From contig DKXQ01000018.1 of the NCBI GenBank assembly GCA_002493085.1, positions 6,626-39,062 of the forward strand: a stretch of 32,437 bases of DNA. The letters run 5' to 3'. Shown piece after piece: positions 15,443-24,511 of the stretch. Made by a program: the position numbers and the translations under genes. This DNA is from Lachnoclostridium sp. UBA7122 (GTDB lineage: Bacteria > Bacillota > Clostridia > Lachnospirales > Lachnospiraceae). The notes under the pieces were generated by a model. That model worked only from the letters and a program-made list of their open reading frames with translations, was not told where the DNA came from and did not search any database. The stretch's first letter is position 1. The number at the start of each line of letters is the position of its first letter.

Positions 15443-18400
15443 GTGAGGCCAGTTAAACTTATTATGTCAGCTTTTGGTTCATATGGCGGAGTTGAAACAA
15501 TAGAATTTGATAAGATGCAGAACGGTCTGTTTCTTATTGCAGGAGATACAGGTTCTGGAAAGTCTACGATATTTGATGCAGTTATGTTTGCGCTGTATGA
15601 TACTATGAGCGGCAAGGAAAGAAAAAGCATTATGATGCGGAGTGAATATGCGCCAGAAGACAGGGAGACATTTGTAGAATTTACATTTAGCTATGGAAAA
15701 AGCATATACACTGTAAAAAGATATCCTCCATATGAGAGGAAAAGCAAACGCAGAAATAAAGATGGCATATACAGTATTACCAGACAGCAGGGCAAAGTGT
15801 CGCTTACAATGCCTGATGGTGTGCAGTTTAATGGAAAGACAGCCCAGATAAATAAAAAAATAGAGGAAATTACAGGGCTTACTGCAGAACAGTTTAATAA
15901 AATTGCGCTTATTGCACAGGGAGAGTTCCAGGAGCTTGTTATGGACAGGACAGGCAGGCGCAAAGAAATATTCAGGCAGATTTTTTCAACACAGGTCTAT
16001 GTTGATATTGAAGATGCCATATCCAGAAGATATAAAGCAGAAGCAGTGAAGATGAAAGACAATTCCATAAGGCTTGGGGAATTGTTTAATTCTGCGGATA
16101 TACATGAGGACAGCCCATATAAGGAAGAATGGAAAGCTGCGTTTGAAAAAAAGGATACTGAGCCGGAAAGACTTATAAATGTCTTGCAGGATGAGATGCT
16201 CCGCCTTAAAGATATATATAGCAGCCAGTACAGTTTATATGAAAAAAAGGAAAAAGAATATAATGGTTTAAATCTCCAGATAACTAAGGCAAAAGATAAG
16301 AATAAGCTGGTTTTAAGGCTTGAAAAGCTTGAGGCTGTAAAAGAAAAGCTTGACAGTTTAAAAGAGGATATGGATAATAAAGAAAATATATTAAGTCTTG
16401 CGAAAAGGGCTGCCCAGGTATTATTTGCAGAGACAAATTACAATAACAGGAAAGAAGATTATAATAGGGCAATTAAAAAGTCTGAAACACTCAGGTTAAA
16501 AGAAAAAAGTTTAAGACAGCAGTATGATAAAACTGCTATGGATTATAAACAGGCGGATGAAGAATACAGGCAGCTTATGCCTGGATATATAACAAAAAGG
16601 GACAACCTTAAGCAGGCAGTTTTAAAATGCCAGACTGTATCAGACAGGGAAAAAGAGCTTGCTGCATTGAATGTAAGCTTTAAAAAAGCTGTGTCAGACA
16701 GGGAAAAAGAACTTAAAAAACTTGAAAAAACTACTCAGGATATTGCTGCTTTTGAAAATATTATTAAATTCTGTGAGAACTTAGGAATTGAAATGGAACA
16801 GGCGGAGGCAGTACTGAAGAAGTGTGATGCAGAGTGGCTGCTTCTTGGAAAGCTAAAGAAACGCAGGGCAGTGTGCGGTGAAAAGAGAGAGTCGCTGGAA
16901 CTTATTGGAAAGGAATTATTATCATGTGTGGCAAAGTGGGAGAAAAGCCGCAGGAAACATGAGGATTATAACAGGATGTATATAGCGTGCCAGTCAGCAT
17001 TTTTAGCAGAGGAACTTGTACCTGGAAAACCATGTCCGGTCTGTGGCGCTAAAGAGCACCCTGAGACTGCAAAAAGACCAGATGGCGCTGTTACACAGGA
17101 CATGCTTGAAAGAGCAGCTAAAGCAGAGAAAAAGGCGGAAGTTTGTAAGAATGATACCCAGAAAAAGGCGGAAGCTGTGCAGAGTGCACTTGCAGCAGAT
17201 ACAGCAGTATTAAATGAATATATAGCACAGCTTTCAGGCGGGACAGAAGCAGACGGGCAGGTACAATCTTTTGCTGGAAAGGATTTTACAGACAGCTTTG
17301 CCCAGTTTGTGGATAAGTTTATACAAGAAAAAGAGGATTTAGTTTCTGCAGATAAAAGCAGTATATCAGAAAAAATTAAAGAGCTGGAGGCCAGGGCAGC
17401 AGACAGGGAGCAGAGACGGAAAGAACTGGAAAAAGCAAACCAGAAGCGGGATAAAGCAGTATCATCCATTGAGGCCAGGGAACAGCAAATACACCAGCTC
17501 GAACTTAAAACAGAGGGATTAAAAAAAGAAATAGAAACATTAAAAGCATCAATTGGGTATAATACTAAAGAAGAGGCAGAAAAAAACTTCCAGGAATGTG
17601 AAATGCAGTTAGATGCACTTGAAAAAAAACATAAAAATGCTGATATAGCTTTTAAAGATATACAAAAGCAGCTTAATTCTGTACAGGGGTCACTTAAGGA
17701 AGCGGAAAGACAGGCAGAGGAGTACTCATATAGTCTTGGGGAATTATTAAAAATATTTGAAGATACATTTAAGGAAAATGGATTTGAAAGCATGTCTGGA
17801 TACAAAAGTGCAGTAATAAGCGAAAAGGCAATGCAGCAGCTGGATGATGAAATAAAAGGGTACAGGCAGGAGTGTGTAAAAGCTGGCACAGGCATACAGA
17901 CTATACTTGAGCAGCTGGATGATACATCAAAAATTAATCTTGATGAACTAAACCAGCAGCTTGCAGAGGTTTCTGATTCACTTTCTGTTATAAAAAGTGG
18001 TCTGGATACCTGTAATTTCCGTATACAGAGCAATAATAAAACTATGGAACGGGTTTTTGCACTGATGCAGGAACGGGGAACTATTGCAGAAAGGTTAAAG
18101 ACTATTAAATCACTTAATGAAGCCGCTAATGGAAAAGTGCACTTCCAGACTTATATACAGAGGCAGTATTTTAAGCAGATTATACAGGCAGCCAATACCA
18201 GGCTGTCAGGCATGGCACAGGGAAAGTTTCTGCTTAAATGCAGGGATATCAGCACAGGAGGACAGGGTGAAACAGGGCTTGAACTTGATGTCTATAATCC
18301 GCTTACTGGCAAATCAAGGGATGCACATACGCTGTCGGGCGGTGAAACATTTATGGCATCACTTTCAATGGCGCTTGGTATGGCAGATATTGTACAAAAC

Positions 18401-18625
18401 ACTGTTGGCAAGACAAAACTTGACACTATGTTTATAGATGAAGGTTTTGGCTCGCTTAGTGATGATGTGAGAAATAAAGCTGTAAGCGTACTTTTAGAAC
18501 TTGCGGGCAGCAACAGGCTTGTTGGTGTGATATCACATGTTTCTGAATTAAAGGAACAGATACCAGACAAACTTGTGGTAACTAAAGGAAATAATGGAAG
18601 CAGTGTAAAATGGGAGAGAGATTAA
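15443..18625 (+). CDS. sbcC: Exonuclease SbcCD, subunit C (Rad50-type SMC ATPase)
   Basis: A 1060-residue SMC-like ATPase. Walker A is AGDTGSGKST (about 34-43); the Q-loop region IALIAQGEFQELV follows near 153. Two long coiled-coil arms flank the zinc hook KPCPVCG with C531 and C534, where two molecules dimerise through Zn. The C-terminal half has the signature LSGGETFMASLSMALGMAD, Walker B DTMFIDEGFGSLSDD and the H-loop ISHVSEL. Start is GTG at 15443 with AGGAGG at 15431-15436, overlapping the sbcD stop region. It powers and clamps the SbcD nuclease on DNA ends. It is followed with no gap by the zf-HC2 gene at 18626. Confidence 0.97.
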   Translation: MRPVKLIMSAFGSYGGVETIEFDKMQNGLFLIAGDTGSGKSTIFDAVMFALYDTMSGKERKSIMMRSEYAPEDRETFVEFTFSYGKSIYTVKRYPPYERKSKRRNKDGIYSITRQQGKVSLTMPDGVQFNGKTAQINKKIEEITGLTAEQFNKIALIAQGEFQELVMDRTGRRKEIFRQIFSTQVYVDIEDAISRRYKAEAVKMKDNSIRLGELFNSADIHEDSPYKEEWKAAFEKKDTEPERLINVLQDEMLRLKDIYSSQYSLYEKKEKEYNGLNLQITKAKDKNKLVLRLEKLEAVKEKLDSLKEDMDNKENILSLAKRAAQVLFAETNYNNRKEDYNRAIKKSETLRLKEKSLRQQYDKTAMDYKQADEEYRQLMPGYITKRDNLKQAVLKCQTVSDREKELAALNVSFKKAVSDREKELKKLEKTTQDIAAFENIIKFCENLGIEMEQAEAVLKKCDAEWLLLGKLKKRRAVCGEKRESLELIGKELLSCVAKWEKSRRKHEDYNRMYIACQSAFLAEELVPGKPCPVCGAKEHPETAKRPDGAVTQDMLERAAKAEKKAEVCKNDTQKKAEAVQSALAADTAVLNEYIAQLSGGTEADGQVQSFAGKDFTDSFAQFVDKFIQEKEDLVSADKSSISEKIKELEARAADREQRRKELEKANQKRDKAVSSIEAREQQIHQLELKTEGLKKEIETLKASIGYNTKEEAEKNFQECEMQLDALEKKHKNADIAFKDIQKQLNSVQGSLKEAERQAEEYSYSLGELLKIFEDTFKENGFESMSGYKSAVISEKAMQQLDDEIKGYRQECVKAGTGIQTILEQLDDTSKINLDELNQQLAEVSDSLSVIKSGLDTCNFRIQSNNKTMERVFALMQERGTIAERLKTIKSLNEAANGKVHFQTYIQRQYFKQIIQAANTRLSGMAQGKFLLKCRDISTGGQGETGLELDVYNPLTGKSRDAHTLSGGETFMASLSMALGMADIVQNTVGKTKLDTMFIDEGFGSLSDDVRNKAVSVLLELAGSNRLVGVISHVSELKEQIPDKLVVTKGNNGSSVKWERD

Positions 18626-18934
18626 ATGCAGTGTAAAGATGTACAGAGCAAGTTTATCCCATTTATTGATGATGAGTTAAACTATAAGGAATTAAAGGAA
18701 TTTCTTGAACACATAAGGCAGTGTAAAAACTGCTATGAAGAATATGATTTTTATTATACTATGATTACGGGCATGCGTTATCTGGAAAGTGATAATAATA
18801 AAACAGAGTTAAAAATTGATTCCGGGCAGCAGTTAAATGAAGCAGAGCGCTATCTTTTACAATATAAGATACTGCAGGGTGAGAAAATCCTGTTATTAGT
18901 TGCGATATGCATAGGGCTTATAATGCTTCTGTAG
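18626..18934 (+). CDS. Small zf-HC2 (anti-sigma-like) membrane protein
   Basis: A 102-residue protein. Its N-terminus has the zinc-binding pattern of anti-sigma factors: C3, then HIRQCKNC with H29, C33 and C36. A linker of about 45 residues leads to one C-terminal membrane segment (about 86-102, LLLVAICIGLIMLL). In known systems such proteins hold an ECF sigma factor at the membrane. No sigma factor gene is next to it here. The ATG directly follows the sbcC stop (TAA-ATG), with GGGAGAG inside the end of sbcC as ribosome binding site. It must therefore be translated with sbcC, and polA follows at once. Zinc binding is well supported; an anti-sigma role is inference. Confidence 0.7.
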   Translation: MQCKDVQSKFIPFIDDELNYKELKEFLEHIRQCKNCYEEYDFYYTMITGMRYLESDNNKTELKIDSGQQLNEAERYLLQYKILQGEKILLLVAICIGLIMLL

Positions 18935-18953
18935 CATGGAAATGAGGTTAATG

Positions 18954-21797
18954 ATGAGTGGAAAGATGGTACTTATAGATGGGCACAGTATATTAAACAG
19001 GGCTTTTTATGGGCTGCCTGCCCTTACTAATTCAGAAGGGCTGAATACAAATGCAGTTTATGGTTTTCTCAATATAATGTTTAAAATAATTGATGAAGAA
19101 AAGCCAGATTATCTGGCTGTTGCATTTGATGTACACCAGCCTACATTCCGCCATGAAATATATTCTGGATATAAGGGCACAAGGAAACCTATGCCTGATG
19201 AACTGATGGAACAGGTGCCTGTTATCCAGAAAGTGCTTAAATCTATGGAAGTGCCTGTTATATTGCAGGGCGGTTATGAAGCTGATGATATACTTGGCAC
19301 ACTGGCAAAGAGAGCGGAAAGAGATGGTATGGCGGTTACAGTTGTATCAGGTGACAGGGACCTTTTACAGCTTGCCTCAGATACAATAAAGATAAGTATT
19401 CCAAAGACTAAAAAAGGCGGTTCAGAGGTTGAAGAATACTATGCACAGGATGTAAAGGAAAGGTATGGTGTCACACCATCCCAGATTATAGATTTAAAAG
19501 GGCTTATGGGCGATGCTTCTGATAATATACCAGGAGTTCCCGGAATAGGGGAAAAGACTGCTGTAAAAATACTTGCTGTATTTCCGTCTATAGAAGAAGC
19601 ATATATTCATATAGATGAGGTTACACCAAAAAGGACACAGACACTTCTGCGTGAACACAGGGAACTTGCATTTCTCAGTAAAAAACTTGCAACAATTAAA
19701 ACAGACTGTGACACTGGCTTTTCACTGGAAGATGCAAGTCTTGGCAATATTTTTACTGCTGCTGCTTTTGAATGGATTAAAAAGCTGGAACTTAAGTCAT
19801 TAATAAAGTATTTTGATAAAGAAGTTGTATTACAGGCTGTGGCAGAACCAGAAAACTTTTCTTATATTAGTGATATAAAATCCGCCAATGCTTTTACAGA
19901 CAGGCTTATTAAAGCAAAACCAGATATTGCAGGCATTGCCTTTATGGGGGATGAATGGAGCAGTTCTGGTTCAGATAAAAAAAAGCATAAAAAAAGCGGA
20001 GGACAGTTAAGTTTTGACTTTGGCAGTTCTGGAGCAGATGCCCGGATAGAGCTTGTTGAAGAAAGTGATTTAAATGAAGAAAATGAATATTTATTTTATG
20101 GTTTTGGAATAAGCTACGAAACAGAGGGTGTATGTGAAACAGCCTGTATGCTTAAGTCTGGCCAGCTTACAGGGGACTTTTTAACAGGGCTTTATAAAAA
20201 AATTGCAGCAAATATTAATAACATTGCCATTATTGATTATAAAAACAGCCTGCATTTAACTACGCCATCTAAAGCGCTGTCATATGGCGCTTCTGGAACA
20301 TGCCAGATTGCAGACCTTGCTATTGCAGCATACCTTCTAAATCCACTTAAGGATACATATATGGTGGATGATATCGCAAGAGATTATCTGGGGCTGGCAG
20401 TAAAATCATATACAGAAAGATTTGGCAAAAGCAGCATTGCCAGCATTATAACAGCAGCCGGAACAGATGAAGTACAGGATGCAGGCATAAGACAGGAGCT
20501 TCTTGACTATGCAGGCATACTTTCTTATGTTTCATGCCTTGCATACAGGCCTCTTATAAAAAAATTAGATGAACAGGGGATGTATGGCCTCTTTAAAGAT
20601 ATAGAAATGCCAGTAGCTTATTATCTCTACCAGATGGAACAGGCTGGTGTTAAGGCAGACAGAAGAGTGCTTGATGAAATGTCAGAACTTCTTGATACAA
20701 AAATTAAAGCACTTGAGACAGATATTTATGACATTGCCGGTGAAGAATTTAACATAAACTCACCAAAGCAGCTTGGGGTAATCCTGTTTGAAAAGCTGAA
20801 GCTTCCAAATGCCAAAAAGACAAAAACAGGCTATTCAACATCTGCAGATGTGCTGGAAAAACTTAAGACAGAAGACCCAATAGTTTCTAAAATACTTGAC
20901 TACAGACAGGTGAGCAAGCTTAAATCCACATATGCAGACGGACTTCCTGTCTATATTGAAAGTGATAAGCGGATACATGGCAAATTTAACCAGACAATTA
21001 CTGCGACAGGCAGAATCAGCAGTACAGACCCAAACTTGCAGAATATTCCTATAAGGATGGAGCTTGGGCGCAAACTTCGGAAAGTATTTGTGCCAAAAGA
21101 AGGCTGCCTGTTCTTAGATGCTGATTATTCACAGATAGAGCTCCGGGTTTTAGCACATATGTCAGGTGATGAGGAACTTATAGAAGCATACAAAAATGGA
21201 AAAGATATACACAGAATAACTGCTTCCAAAGTATTCCATACGCCATTTGGTGAAGTTACGGACTTACAGCGGCGAAACGCAAAGGCAGTTAACTTTGGGA
21301 TAGTGTACGGCATAAGTGCATATGGCCTTTCACAGGACCTGGATATATCCCAGAAAGAAGCTGATGAAATTATTAAACAGTATTTTACAACATATCCAAA
21401 GATAAAAGCATTTCTTGATGATATGGTAGATGCTGCAAAGAAAAAGGGTTATGCACAGACCATGTTTGGACGCAGAAGACCAGTACCAGAACTTTTATCA
21501 AAGAATTTTACACAAAGGTCATTTGGTGAAAGAATTGCGATGAATTCACCAATCCAGGGCACAGCAGCAGATATTATAAAAATAGCTATGATAAATGTTG
21601 CAAAAAGGCTTGAAAAAGAGAAACTAAAGTCACAGATTGTCTTACAGGTACATGATGAACTGCTGGTTGAAACTTATATAGAAGAAAAAGAAGAAGTAAG
21701 GCGTGTGCTACTCGAAGAGATGCCAAAAGCTGCCAGTTTAAGTGTGCCACTTGTAGCAGAAGTTGAGGAAGGCCACGACTGGTTTGAAGCACATTAA
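18954..21797 (+). CDS. polA: DNA polymerase I
   Basis: A 947-residue polymerase for Okazaki-fragment processing and repair. The N-terminal 5'-3' (flap) nuclease domain covers about 1-290 (VLIDGHSILNRAFYG, AFDVHQPTFRHE, GYEADDILG, VSGDRDLLQL, GDASDNIPGVPGIGEKTA). The middle 3'-5' exonuclease-like region (about 300-500) lacks the FDTE-type metal ligands; IAGIAFMGDEW stands in that place and a lysine/serine-rich insert follows, so proofreading is probably lost, as in Bacillus. The polymerase domain has motif A DADYSQIELR (D722), motif B RRNAKAVNFGIVYG and motif C VHDELL (H900, D901). I chose ATG 18954 (MSGKMVLIDG) because TGAGG at 18943-18947 fits it; the frame also opens at ATG 18936. Confidence 0.95.
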   Translation: MSGKMVLIDGHSILNRAFYGLPALTNSEGLNTNAVYGFLNIMFKIIDEEKPDYLAVAFDVHQPTFRHEIYSGYKGTRKPMPDELMEQVPVIQKVLKSMEVPVILQGGYEADDILGTLAKRAERDGMAVTVVSGDRDLLQLASDTIKISIPKTKKGGSEVEEYYAQDVKERYGVTPSQIIDLKGLMGDASDNIPGVPGIGEKTAVKILAVFPSIEEAYIHIDEVTPKRTQTLLREHRELAFLSKKLATIKTDCDTGFSLEDASLGNIFTAAAFEWIKKLELKSLIKYFDKEVVLQAVAEPENFSYISDIKSANAFTDRLIKAKPDIAGIAFMGDEWSSSGSDKKKHKKSGGQLSFDFGSSGADARIELVEESDLNEENEYLFYGFGISYETEGVCETACMLKSGQLTGDFLTGLYKKIAANINNIAIIDYKNSLHLTTPSKALSYGASGTCQIADLAIAAYLLNPLKDTYMVDDIARDYLGLAVKSYTERFGKSSIASIITAAGTDEVQDAGIRQELLDYAGILSYVSCLAYRPLIKKLDEQGMYGLFKDIEMPVAYYLYQMEQAGVKADRRVLDEMSELLDTKIKALETDIYDIAGEEFNINSPKQLGVILFEKLKLPNAKKTKTGYSTSADVLEKLKTEDPIVSKILDYRQVSKLKSTYADGLPVYIESDKRIHGKFNQTITATGRISSTDPNLQNIPIRMELGRKLRKVFVPKEGCLFLDADYSQIELRVLAHMSGDEELIEAYKNGKDIHRITASKVFHTPFGEVTDLQRRNAKAVNFGIVYGISAYGLSQDLDISQKEADEIIKQYFTTYPKIKAFLDDMVDAAKKKGYAQTMFGRRRPVPELLSKNFTQRSFGERIAMNSPIQGTAADIIKIAMINVAKRLEKEKLKSQIVLQVHDELLVETYIEEKEEVRRVLLEEMPKAASLSVPLVAEVEEGHDWFEAH

Positions 21798-21817
21798 ACA
21801 TTATGGGAGGACTATAG

Positions 21818-22414
21818 ATGTTTGTTCTAGGAATTACAGGCGGTGTCGGGAGCGGAAAGACACTTGTAGCAAAGTTCATAAGTAAGAAATGTAATGCCTG
21901 CCTGCTTATTGCAGACAGGCTGGGACATATTGTAATGGAGCCGGAAAGCACAGCATTTGAAAAGGTAACTGGAAGATTTGGAAAAGATATCGTAGACAGC
22001 GATGGCAGGATTGACAGAAAAAAGCTTGCAGATATTATATTTAATGATGATGGGGCACGTGATGCACTGAACTCAATAATCCATCCAGAAGTCATGTCAT
22101 ATATAAAAAAATACATTAGCGACAGGAAGGATGAGGATGGAATTATCGTTGTTGAAACTGCAATTATGTATGAAACAGGCTGTGATAAATTATGTGATGA
22201 GATATGGTATGTATATGTACCAGCAGACATAAGGATAAAAAGGCTTTCTGACAGCCGTGGATATTCAGAAGAAAAGTCACGCTCTATAATAGAAAGCCAG
22301 AAACCAGATAAATTTTTTACAGACAGGGCTGACAGGATTATTGACAATTCTGGCAATAAAAGCAGCCTTAATGAAGCAATTAGCGCCTTGTCTGCCAATT
22401 TTGTAAAGGATTAA
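21818..22414 (+). CDS. coaE: Dephospho-CoA kinase
   Basis: A 198-residue P-loop kinase that phosphorylates the 3'-hydroxyl of dephospho-CoA, the last step of coenzyme A synthesis. The N-terminus FVLGITGGVGSGKTLVAKF has the P-loop at 8-15. Further CoaE marks are the ADRLGHIVMEPESTAFEKV segment with its conserved D, the IIHPEV motif, a lid region (RIKRLSDSRGYSEEKSRSIIESQ) and the terminal DRIIDNSGN. GGGAGG precedes the ATG at 21818, 20 bases after the polA stop. A polA-coaE neighbourhood is common in Firmicutes. Confidence 0.95.
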   Translation: MFVLGITGGVGSGKTLVAKFISKKCNACLLIADRLGHIVMEPESTAFEKVTGRFGKDIVDSDGRIDRKKLADIIFNDDGARDALNSIIHPEVMSYIKKYISDRKDEDGIIVVETAIMYETGCDKLCDEIWYVYVPADIRIKRLSDSRGYSEEKSRSIIESQKPDKFFTDRADRIIDNSGNKSSLNEAISALSANFVKD

Positions 22415-22417
22415 AAT

Positions 22418-23179
22418 ATGGATACAATGGAACAGCGCAGAAATGCGATTGTAGAATTTATTAATGAAAAAGGAAATATAACATTTGCACAATTAGAAAA
22501 AAGATTTCCCAATGTATCGCAGATGACACTGCGGACAGATTTAAAAGCACTGGATGAATTAAGAAAAATTGTACGTGTGCATGGTGGTGCAAAATCAGTT
22601 GAAGTAGTTCTTGGTACAGATGACTATATAGGCCAGCGCGCTGTAAGAAATGTAGAAGAAAAAGAAAGCATTGCTAAGAAAGCCTTAAAGTTTATCAGGC
22701 CTAATATAACCGTTTTTCTGGATTCAGGAAGTACAACAACAGCACTTGCAAGAATCTGGCCAGACCAGCCAGACTTTATATTTACCAGCAGCATTGTATG
22801 TGCAGCAGAACTGTCAAAACTGAAAAATCCGACAGTATTTATTGTGGGCGGTAAACTTAATAAATACAGTATGAGTGTGTGTGGATTACAGGCAATAGAA
22901 TCATTAAAAAGTGTAAACTTTGACCTGGCAGTGCTTGGAGTAACCAGCTATTCATCAGATTCCGGGTTTTCATGTGGCGTTTTGATGGAATCTTATTTAA
23001 AGCAGGCAGCGCTCAGACAGTCGGCTGAAAAAATTGTACTTATGGATTCTTCTAAAACAGGCAAGAAAAGCACATTCCAGGTATGCTGGTTAAAAGAAGT
23101 GGACACAGTAATTTCAGACCAGAATATTTCAGATGACTTCCAGACTGAATGTGAAGAAGCAGGAGTTGCTTTATTGTAA
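22418..23179 (+). CDS. DeoR-family transcriptional regulator
   Basis: A 253-residue regulator. The N-terminal helix-turn-helix (RRNAIVEFINEKGNITFAQLEKRFPNVSQMTLRTDLKALDELRKIVRVHGGA, 7-58) is DeoR-type, including the RxD...L segment. The C-terminal DeoRC domain (about 75-235) has the sugar-phosphate-binding features FLDSGSTT, TSSIVCAAEL, VGGKLN and MDSSKTGK. Family members usually repress a sugar-use operon and respond to a phosphorylated sugar. No sugar catabolic gene is adjacent; the neighbour downstream is a glycerol-phosphate polymer enzyme. It starts at ATG 22418, three bases after coaE, with AAGGA near 22406. A second ATG at 22427 is possible. Confidence 0.85.
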   Translation: MDTMEQRRNAIVEFINEKGNITFAQLEKRFPNVSQMTLRTDLKALDELRKIVRVHGGAKSVEVVLGTDDYIGQRAVRNVEEKESIAKKALKFIRPNITVFLDSGSTTTALARIWPDQPDFIFTSSIVCAAELSKLKNPTVFIVGGKLNKYSMSVCGLQAIESLKSVNFDLAVLGVTSYSSDSGFSCGVLMESYLKQAALRQSAEKIVLMDSSKTGKKSTFQVCWLKEVDTVISDQNISDDFQTECEEAGVALL

Positions 23180-23213
23180 CAGTAGTAATTATTATATTTT
23201 GGGAGAAAATATT

Positions 23214-24461
23214 ATGTACAGAATAACTGAAGCGTTTAAATACTGGAGCCAGCTTCTGCTTTTGCCGCTTTACTGGCTTTCTTTTCTATTTCCACGGAAT
23301 AAAAGGATATGGCTGTTTGGCAGTACTTTTGGCAGGAGGTTTGCTGATAATCCTAAATATTTGTATTTATATATGAGCCAGCACAGGGAGAAGCTTAAGA
23401 TACGTCCTGTCTGGATTTCCCATGACAGAAAGATAGTAGAATTTTTAAATAGAAATGGGTATGAAGCGTATTATTACCACTCTTTAAAAGGTGTGTTAAT
23501 GGCACTAAGAGGCAGGGTGTATATTTTTGACAATTATTCTAAGGATATTAATTTCTGGCAGAGTGGTGGTGCGTTAAAAGTTAATTTGTGGCATGGGATA
23601 CCACTTAAGAAGATACAGGCTGATAATATTTTTGACAAATTCCGCCATCCAAAGAACAGATGGGAAAAGTTTAAGAACTTTCCAAGAAATTTATCAGATG
23701 AGAAACCAGGACATTATGTGCTGGCTACATCACAGTTTATCCGTCCGGTATTTTCATCTGCGTTTAATACAGACAATGTGCTGGTATCAGGCTATCCAAG
23801 GAATGATATACTTATTGCAGGCAGGACAGGACGCAGGAATATAAAAAATCTGCTGGGTGTAAAAGAGAAAAAGGCTGTTAGCAGCATAAGGAAATTTTTA
23901 AAGACTGGAAGTGACAATAAAATGGTACTATATATGCCAACTTTCCGTGAGAGTGAACTGAAGTTTTTTGATATAGTTGATATTGGCAGGCTTCAGAAAT
24001 TTCTGGAGGACAACCATATTTTATTTTGTGTAAAGCTACATCCAAAGTCAAAGCTTACTGGGCGTTTTGCAGCGCTAAAGGCAGATAATATACTGGTTAT
24101 AGATGCTGATGCTGACCCATATATATTTTTGGGGCTTTCAGATATACTGGTAACTGACTATTCATCAATTTATTTTGACTATCTTTTGCTTAACAGGCCA
24201 GTTGTATTTTTTAATTATGATTTAAAGGAATATTTAAGTAGTTCCAGGGAAATGTATTTTGATTATTATGAGTTTACGCCAGGTGAAAAGGCAGAGAACC
24301 AGGATGGGCTTGAACAGGCAATTTATAAGCTGGTTTCTTCTGGAAGTGGTGACAATTACAAGCCATTCAGAGATAAGATATCAGACAGGGTATTTGATGA
24401 CAGGAACAGTTTATCATGTCCAGTGCTTATAAATAAGATAATACATGTACTCAATAAGTAA
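23214..24461 (+). CDS. CDP-glycerol glycerophosphotransferase family protein (TagB/TagF type)
   Basis: A 415-residue membrane-associated enzyme of the PF04464 family, which adds glycerol-phosphate (or ribitol-phosphate) units in teichoic-acid-like polymers. Diagnostic motifs are NLWHGIPLKK (about 126-135), LYMPTFRES (about 242-250), VKLHPKSKL (about 270-280) and LVTDYSSIYFDYLLLNRPVVFFNYD (about 312-338). An N-terminal hydrophobic stretch (LLLLPLYWLSFLF) may anchor it to the membrane. The ATG at 23214 has GGGAGA upstream; the frame extends to 23133, inside the DeoR gene, but that start lacks support. The exact polymer is unknown because no other tag or tar gene is present. It is the last gene of the sbcD run. 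Confidence 0.9.
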   Translation: MYRITEAFKYWSQLLLLPLYWLSFLFPRNKRIWLFGSTFGRRFADNPKYLYLYMSQHREKLKIRPVWISHDRKIVEFLNRNGYEAYYYHSLKGVLMALRGRVYIFDNYSKDINFWQSGGALKVNLWHGIPLKKIQADNIFDKFRHPKNRWEKFKNFPRNLSDEKPGHYVLATSQFIRPVFSSAFNTDNVLVSGYPRNDILIAGRTGRRNIKNLLGVKEKKAVSSIRKFLKTGSDNKMVLYMPTFRESELKFFDIVDIGRLQKFLEDNHILFCVKLHPKSKLTGRFAALKADNILVIDADADPYIFLGLSDILVTDYSSIYFDYLLLNRPVVFFNYDLKEYLSSSREMYFDYYEFTPGEKAENQDGLEQAIYKLVSSGSGDNYKPFRDKISDRVFDDRNSLSCPVLINKIIHVLNK

Positions 24462-24478
24462 TGGATTATAATATAAAT

Positions 24479-24507
24479 AGCACGGATGCAGGATACATCC
24501 GTGCTTT
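24479..24507 (+). terminator. Terminator-like hairpin at the end of the sbcD-to-transferase run
   Basis: AGCACGGATG (24479-24488) and CATCCGTGCT (24496-24505) form a perfect 10-bp stem with a 7-base loop. Only a short TTTC follows, and the minus side has only ATTTAT, so the U-tract is weak on both strands. It sits between the convergent transferase and GHL10 genes and probably serves both. Confidence 0.7.
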
Positions 24508-24511
24508 CAGT

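Noticed and set aside
16966..18033. 355-codon open frame antisense to sbcC
   Set aside because: Serine- and cysteine-rich low-complexity translation typical of an antisense shadow of a coiled coil; sbcC is intact here.
23133..23213. Upstream extension of the CDP-glycerol transferase into the DeoR gene
   Set aside because: The extension has no suitable ribosome binding site, and the ATG at 23214 has GGGAGA and begins the family-like sequence.
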